Below, one piece after another: positions 15,672-19,050 of a stretch of DNA of 19,050 nt; positions within the stretch are counted from its first letter, which is position 1, and each line of letters begins with the position of its first letter. The stretch is from CAYFPO01 sp964345035 (lineage in GTDB: Bacteria > Fidelibacterota > Marinisomatia > SCGC-AAA003-L08 > GCA-002704045). A program made the translations under genes and the position numbers. The notes below the pieces were generated by a model that saw only the letters and a program-made list of their open reading frames with translations, had not been told where the DNA came from and did no database searches. The stretch is from contig CAYFPO010000032.1 of the NCBI GenBank assembly GCA_964345035.1, forward strand, positions 1 through 19,050. Reading direction: 5' to 3'.

Positions 15672-16960
15672 TAAAAATCTCCTTTCTGTATCAACGGCAG
15701 TAAATCAGGTGGATCACTGCCGATATGTATTGCCTTTTCTACCATGGAAAACCCAGTTTCTAATTTACGAGCATCAGAGCAGAAAACCCTTGCAATAACA
15801 TCTCCTGATTGGATTTCAACTCCGGGTTTGGCTTCGAATTCTATTCCTGCTGAAAAATCCAGAATATCATTCTGTTGTTTTCTTCCTGCACCCAATTCTA
15901 CTAAGGCAATTCCAATTTGTTTGGTTTCAATATTTTGAATAAGACCATCACTTTGTGCAGTCAAAGATTTTACATATTTTGGTTGGTGTATATCTTCAGA
16001 ATGTATGGAATCCACATTTCCGGAGTGATGCTCAACCATTGTATTAAATTTATCCAATGCAGTACCGTTTGTAATTACCGATTTCATTTTTTCTGCCGGG
16101 TCAGAAATTTCTGCCAATTCCAATGCAGATGAACCCAGGTGAAACACTACATCCATCAGGTCAGAAGGACCATTACCCCGGAGTGCATTTACACTTTCCT
16201 GCACTTCACACCAGAGTCCACAGGAATTTCCCAATGGTTGGTGCATACCCGTAATACAATTCCTGATTTTCAGTCCAAGTTCGGTTCCGACTGTTTGAAT
16301 TAAATTGCCAAGTTTTTCAGCTCTATGAAATGATTTCATAAATGCACCGTTTCCCCATTTGATATCCATTACAAGACCGGTAATACCCTCTGCAAGTTTT
16401 TTACTCAGGATACTCCCGGAAATAAGGGGTTCAGATTCAACGGTTGCAGTTACATCCCGAAGTGCATAGATTTTTCCATCTGCAGGGCAGATATCATCTG
16501 TCTGTCCCATGATGGAAATACCGGTTTCCTCAACAATTTGCTGGAATTCTGATAATGACAGATTGACCTGATATCCGGGAATGGATTCCAGTTTGTCCAC
16601 AGTACCGCCGGTATGTCCCAAGCCCCGTCCTGAAATCATAGGAACATAACAACCGCACGCAGCCAGAATTGGACCCAGAATCAGTGATACTTTGTCGCCA
16701 ACACCTCCGGTACTGTGCTTATCAATCACATACCCAGGGAGATGTGAAAAATCCAGAATCTTCCCTGAATCCAACAGAGTTTGTGTATAGGAAATAGTTT
16801 CATTCGTTGTCATCCCTTTAAAGTACACCGCCATCAGCCACGCTGCCATCTGGTAATCAGTCAATTCACCGGATGTAAAGATATTAACTACATGTTTGAT
16901 TTCTTCATCCGAATGTTCAACACCGGTCTGTTTTTTCTGGATGATTGAATAGGGATTCAT
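15671..16960 (-). CDS. deoA: Thymidine/pyrimidine-nucleoside phosphorylase
   Basis: This 429-residue enzyme cleaves thymidine or uridine with phosphate to the base and (deoxy)ribose-1-phosphate for salvage or catabolism. Seen: the phosphate-binding DKHSTGGVGDK (80-90), the family signature SGRGLGHTGGTVDKLE (110-125), the R-D-V-T-A-T stretch and SKKLAEG. A C-terminal PYNP-type domain is present (GAGRKQQNDILDFSAG, then VEIQSGDVIARV), so the length is normal. Thymidine versus broad pyrimidine specificity cannot be decided from motifs. It lies 18 nt after the hexapeptide-protein gene in the same orientation. No clear ribosome binding site is visible. Confidence 0.94.
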   Translation of the reverse strand: MNPYSIIQKKQTGVEHSDEEIKHVVNIFTSGELTDYQMAAWLMAVYFKGMTTNETISYTQTLLDSGKILDFSHLPGYVIDKHSTGGVGDKVSLILGPILAACGCYVPMISGRGLGHTGGTVDKLESIPGYQVNLSLSEFQQIVEETGISIMGQTDDICPADGKIYALRDVTATVESEPLISGSILSKKLAEGITGLVMDIKWGNGAFMKSFHRAEKLGNLIQTVGTELGLKIRNCITGMHQPLGNSCGLWCEVQESVNALRGNGPSDLMDVVFHLGSSALELAEISDPAEKMKSVITNGTALDKFNTMVEHHSGNVDSIHSEDIHQPKYVKSLTAQSDGLIQNIETKQIGIALVELGAGRKQQNDILDFSAGIEFEAKPGVEIQSGDVIARVFCSDARKLETGFSMVEKAIHIGSDPPDLLPLIQKGDF

Positions 16961-16978
16961 TGGATTGTAGTGAGAATT

Positions 16979-17512
16979 TTATTCTGGTATGGCATTTTTA
17001 TATTCCTGAGCAAAATCATAATAATGTCGGGCCCGATCCAATATTTCATCATATTCTTCTGTTGTGGTATTCCTCAGAGGTTTTGCGGGAACACCAACCA
17101 TTAATGTCCTATGCGGGACATTCGTATCGGGGGAGACCAATGCACCTGCAGCGATAATTGATCCCTCACCGATCACTGCATTATCCATAATGATGGATCC
17201 CATCCCGATGAGGCAATTGTCCTCGATTGTACAGCCATGGATGATTGCGCCATGACCTATTGTCACTCCATTCCCAATAATCGTTGGAGAAGTATCTGTG
17301 GTAACATGAACAGTGCAATTATCCTGTATATTGGTTCTGTTCCCAATCCGAATGTGGTGCATATCGCCGCGGATCACCGTACCAAACCATACGCTGGATT
17401 CTTTGCCGATTTCTACATCACCAATAATTTCAGTGCTGTGAGCAATGAAACAGGAATTGTGGATTTTTGGGGATTTATTCCTGAACTGACTTATCATTTT
17501 TTCTGATTCCAT
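16979..17512 (-). CDS. Gamma-carbonic-anhydrase-like hexapeptide protein
   Basis: This 177-residue left-handed beta-helix protein is of the YrdA/PaaY/gamma-CA family, usually a trimer binding zinc or iron between subunits. The metal histidines are H69, H87 and H92 (the last two five residues apart, as in archaeal Cam). The companions R48, D50, Q63 and D64 of the active-site network are also present, so carbonic anhydrase activity is possible; many relatives are uncharacterised. A C-terminal helix (about 148-177) packs against the helix in relatives. The start is uncertain: ATG at 17512 overlaps the upstream permease gene by 38 nt, and the in-frame ATG at 17497 by 23 nt. Confidence 0.9.
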   Translation of the reverse strand: MESEKMISQFRNKSPKIHNSCFIAHSTEIIGDVEIGKESSVWFGTVIRGDMHHIRIGNRTNIQDNCTVHVTTDTSPTIIGNGVTIGHGAIIHGCTIEDNCLIGMGSIIMDNAVIGEGSIIAAGALVSPDTNVPHRTLMVGVPAKPLRNTTTEEYDEILDRARHYYDFAQEYKNAIPE

Positions 17513-18878
17513 TTTTTAAATAATTCAGCCAATCCAGTTTGAGAAAATGCTGCTCTCTTGAAGTATACACACACAAAATGATACCGGTAATTCCCAATAC
17601 GAAATTGGGCTGCCACATGGCAAGAAATGGAGATAACAGACCTCTGTCAGCCAATTCTTCTCCAGCAATGAGAAATCCCCAGTAGATGACGAAAAATCCC
17701 AGACTCAAAGCCATACTCAGGGCAAAGCCGCCCCGTTTTGCCATTATTCCCAGAGGTGCTCCGATGAGGATGAATATCAGACTGGCAAATGGAATTGAGA
17801 ATTTTTTGTGGAGTTCCACCAGATATTTTCCGATATACTTCTCATAAGTACCGATTAATTTAAAATCTCCCTGAATCCCACGTTTTAGATTTCTAATCCG
17901 TCTCTGTACCCGTGTAGTAGCTACTTTCCCCTCTGTTTTCAGGGAATCCAGTAGTTTTTCTTCGTAGGTGTGTAACCGGGCTTCAACATCTGCCAGTAAC
18001 ACAGGTTCGACTTGCTCCCATTTGATTTCATTTTTGATTCGGTTTTTCATTCGATCATATACACCGGTTATTTTTGTATGGTAATTTGCAATTTTATCCC
18101 GGATCATAGTGTATGTCATTTCCCGATCACCACGCACTTTACTGTCTCTCCGCTGAATATCCATATTATCCACCGGAATGACCACATCATATTCTGTATA
18201 TCCGATCTGTCGGTATTCTTCCGTCTTAGGAGAAAGCTCGTGAATAACACCATCTTTAAGGTGAAGCACTACTCCATCACCAATAGTTTCAATGGTGCCG
18301 GTCTCAGCAACGATTGTCCTCTGGAGTTTTTGACTTTCTTCCCTGCCGAAAATAGTGATATCTGTAAATTGTTCACCGTCTCTTCCTCCTAAAAAGATGG
18401 TATGACCCGGGAGTGCATCAATGAAGTATCCCACTTCAAATTCCAGGTCGGGGCGTTTTCGGCTGATATCGCCGGAGAGCAGCCGTGCCTTGTGATTCAT
18501 CTCAGGGAGAACAAGATTATTGAATACGGTCATCAATACGGTTATGGTGAAACCGAACAGGAGCGCGGGGTATAACAGAGACCGGTAGTTGATCCCGGAG
18601 GTCCGTATTGCATTGATCTCATTATCTTCAGATAATCTTCCGTATGCCATGAGAGTTGCCATTAACACTGCCATGGGAACAGCCAGAGCCAGCACCCACG
18701 CCAGATTCAGAAACACATACTCCAGCAGGAGACTGATTTGCAGTCCCTTACCTAAGAATTTATCCATTGTTCTCAATAGGAAATTTGCCAACAACACAAA
18801 TACCAATGTAGCCAGTGCCATTATAAATGGTGTGATATGTTCCTTGACGATATATCTCGAAAGCAAATTCACAACCAA
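17475..18878 (-). CDS. LptF/LptG-family (YjgP/YjgQ) lipopolysaccharide export permease
   Basis: The product has 467 residues: three N-terminal membrane helices (about 16-36, 51-78, 101-124), a periplasmic beta-jellyroll (about 130-245), and three C-terminal helices (about 360-380, 385-407, 418-438). With LptB and a partner permease it extracts lipopolysaccharide from the inner membrane towards the outer membrane. It is about 100 residues longer than the E. coli proteins because of a charged, mostly helical insertion at about 252-358 between jellyroll and helix 4. LptF or LptG cannot be decided. No ATG fits the N-terminus (LLSRYIVKEH); TTG at 18878 is taken, but GTG at 18872 or CTG upstream are possible. 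It is the first gene of the - strand run. Confidence 0.9.
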   Translation of the reverse strand: MVVNLLSRYIVKEHITPFIMALATLVFVLLANFLLRTMDKFLGKGLQISLLLEYVFLNLAWVLALAVPMAVLMATLMAYGRLSEDNEINAIRTSGINYRSLLYPALLFGFTITVLMTVFNNLVLPEMNHKARLLSGDISRKRPDLEFEVGYFIDALPGHTIFLGGRDGEQFTDITIFGREESQKLQRTIVAETGTIETIGDGVVLHLKDGVIHELSPKTEEYRQIGYTEYDVVIPVDNMDIQRRDSKVRGDREMTYTMIRDKIANYHTKITGVYDRMKNRIKNEIKWEQVEPVLLADVEARLHTYEEKLLDSLKTEGKVATTRVQRRIRNLKRGIQGDFKLIGTYEKYIGKYLVELHKKFSIPFASLIFILIGAPLGIMAKRGGFALSMALSLGFFVIYWGFLIAGEELADRGLLSPFLAMWQPNFVLGITGIILCVYTSREQHFLKLDWLNYLKNGIRKNDKSVQE

Positions 18879-18951
18879 ATTTACCAGTTTGACCTCTACA
18901 ACCTCAAGACAAATGCTTGTGAGTTTTTAACAAAACACCGTAATTTTCACC

Positions 18952-18973
18952 GCTCCGAAAGGAGCTTTTTTTT
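18952..18973 (+). terminator. Terminator-like hairpin abutting the tRNA gene
   Basis: GCTCC (18952-18956) pairs with GGAGC (18961-18965) around the tetraloop GAAA and is followed by eight T (18966-18973), ending at the base before tRNA position 1. It points the + way, yet no + strand gene lies upstream since 15157. Confidence 0.7.
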
Positions 18974-19048
18974 CGAGGTATGGCGCAGCCCGGCTAGCGC
19001 ACCTGCTTTGGGAGCAGGGGGCCGCAGGTTCAAATCCTGCTACCTCGA
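18974..19048 (+). tRNA. tRNA-Pro (anticodon TGG)
   Basis: This is a complete 75-nt cloverleaf. The acceptor CGAGGTA pairs with TACCTCG, the D arm is GCGC/GCGC, the anticodon arm is CCTGC-TTTGGGA-GCAGG with TGG at positions 34-36, the variable loop has 5 nt, and the T arm is GCAGG-TTCAAAT-CCTGC. The discriminator is A. The next bases are CT, so CCA is not encoded and must be added by nucleotidyltransferase. Confidence 0.97.
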
Positions 19049-19050
19049 CT

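Noticed and set aside
1..19050. CRISPR array, insertion sequence, prophage or attachment site
   Set aside because: No regularly spaced repeats, transposase or integrase motifs were seen. The tRNA at the right edge is a possible integration site but nothing shows that it was used.

Overview
The window reads as a chromosomal segment of an AT-rich Gram-negative bacterium of the FCB superphylum. A Marinimicrobia (SAR406)-like or related lineage such as Ignavibacteria or Calditrichota is the best guess. The clues are three exported proteins ending in a C-terminal sorting domain with the YPNPFN signature (Por/type IX-type tail), an LptF/LptG-type permease that implies an outer membrane with lipopolysaccharide, and a fused gamma-alpha 2-oxoacid:ferredoxin oxidoreductase. 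The phylum is an inference; there is no rRNA here.

Region 1 (about 1-6547, all + strand) is a surface/secretion cluster. It holds a large modular protein cut off at its 5' end by the window edge (cohesin-like, fibronectin III and calcium-binding thrombospondin-3 repeats), two further exported proteins built from the same two unrecognised modules, a lipoprotein with a thioredoxin/DsbA-like domain, and a small unknown protein. The DsbA-like gene is interrupted by one in-frame TGA exactly where the first cysteine of the CxxC active site belongs. I read it as a selenoprotein with a Sec-Pro-His-Cys active site.

Region 2 (6555-9318) holds an NRDE/TANGO2-family gene on the + strand. Converging on it is a selD-ilvE pair on the - strand. 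selD, which makes the selenium donor for selenocysteine, also has an in-frame TGA at its catalytic residue, so it is a second selenoprotein. The ordinary six-frame reading misses the first 86 codons of selD and splits the DsbA-like gene in two. The window therefore contains one selenium-donor gene and two selenocysteine-containing genes. selA, selB and selC are not in it. A UGA stop on ilvE and normal TGG tryptophan codons argue against a genome-wide reassignment of UGA.

Region 3 (9544-15157, + strand) is korA-korB, a CBS-pair protein and a class A penicillin-binding protein, closely packed and probably co-transcribed. Region 4 (15159-18878, - strand) is a tight run of an LptF/LptG permease, a gamma-carbonic-anhydrase-like hexapeptide protein, a thymidine/pyrimidine phosphorylase and a two-ACT-domain (GcvR-like) protein. 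The right edge has a complete tRNA-Pro(UGG) on the + strand, with a terminator-like hairpin directly abutting its 5' end.

The most interesting signal is the coupling of selenium metabolism to exported-protein chemistry: a Sec-active-site thiol-redox lipoprotein sits among cysteine-containing, calcium-repeat exported proteins. No stretch longer than 300 bases lacks a gene. The longest gaps are 2511-2682 (terminator plus an octamer repeat) and 9319-9543 (the divergent selD/korA control region).
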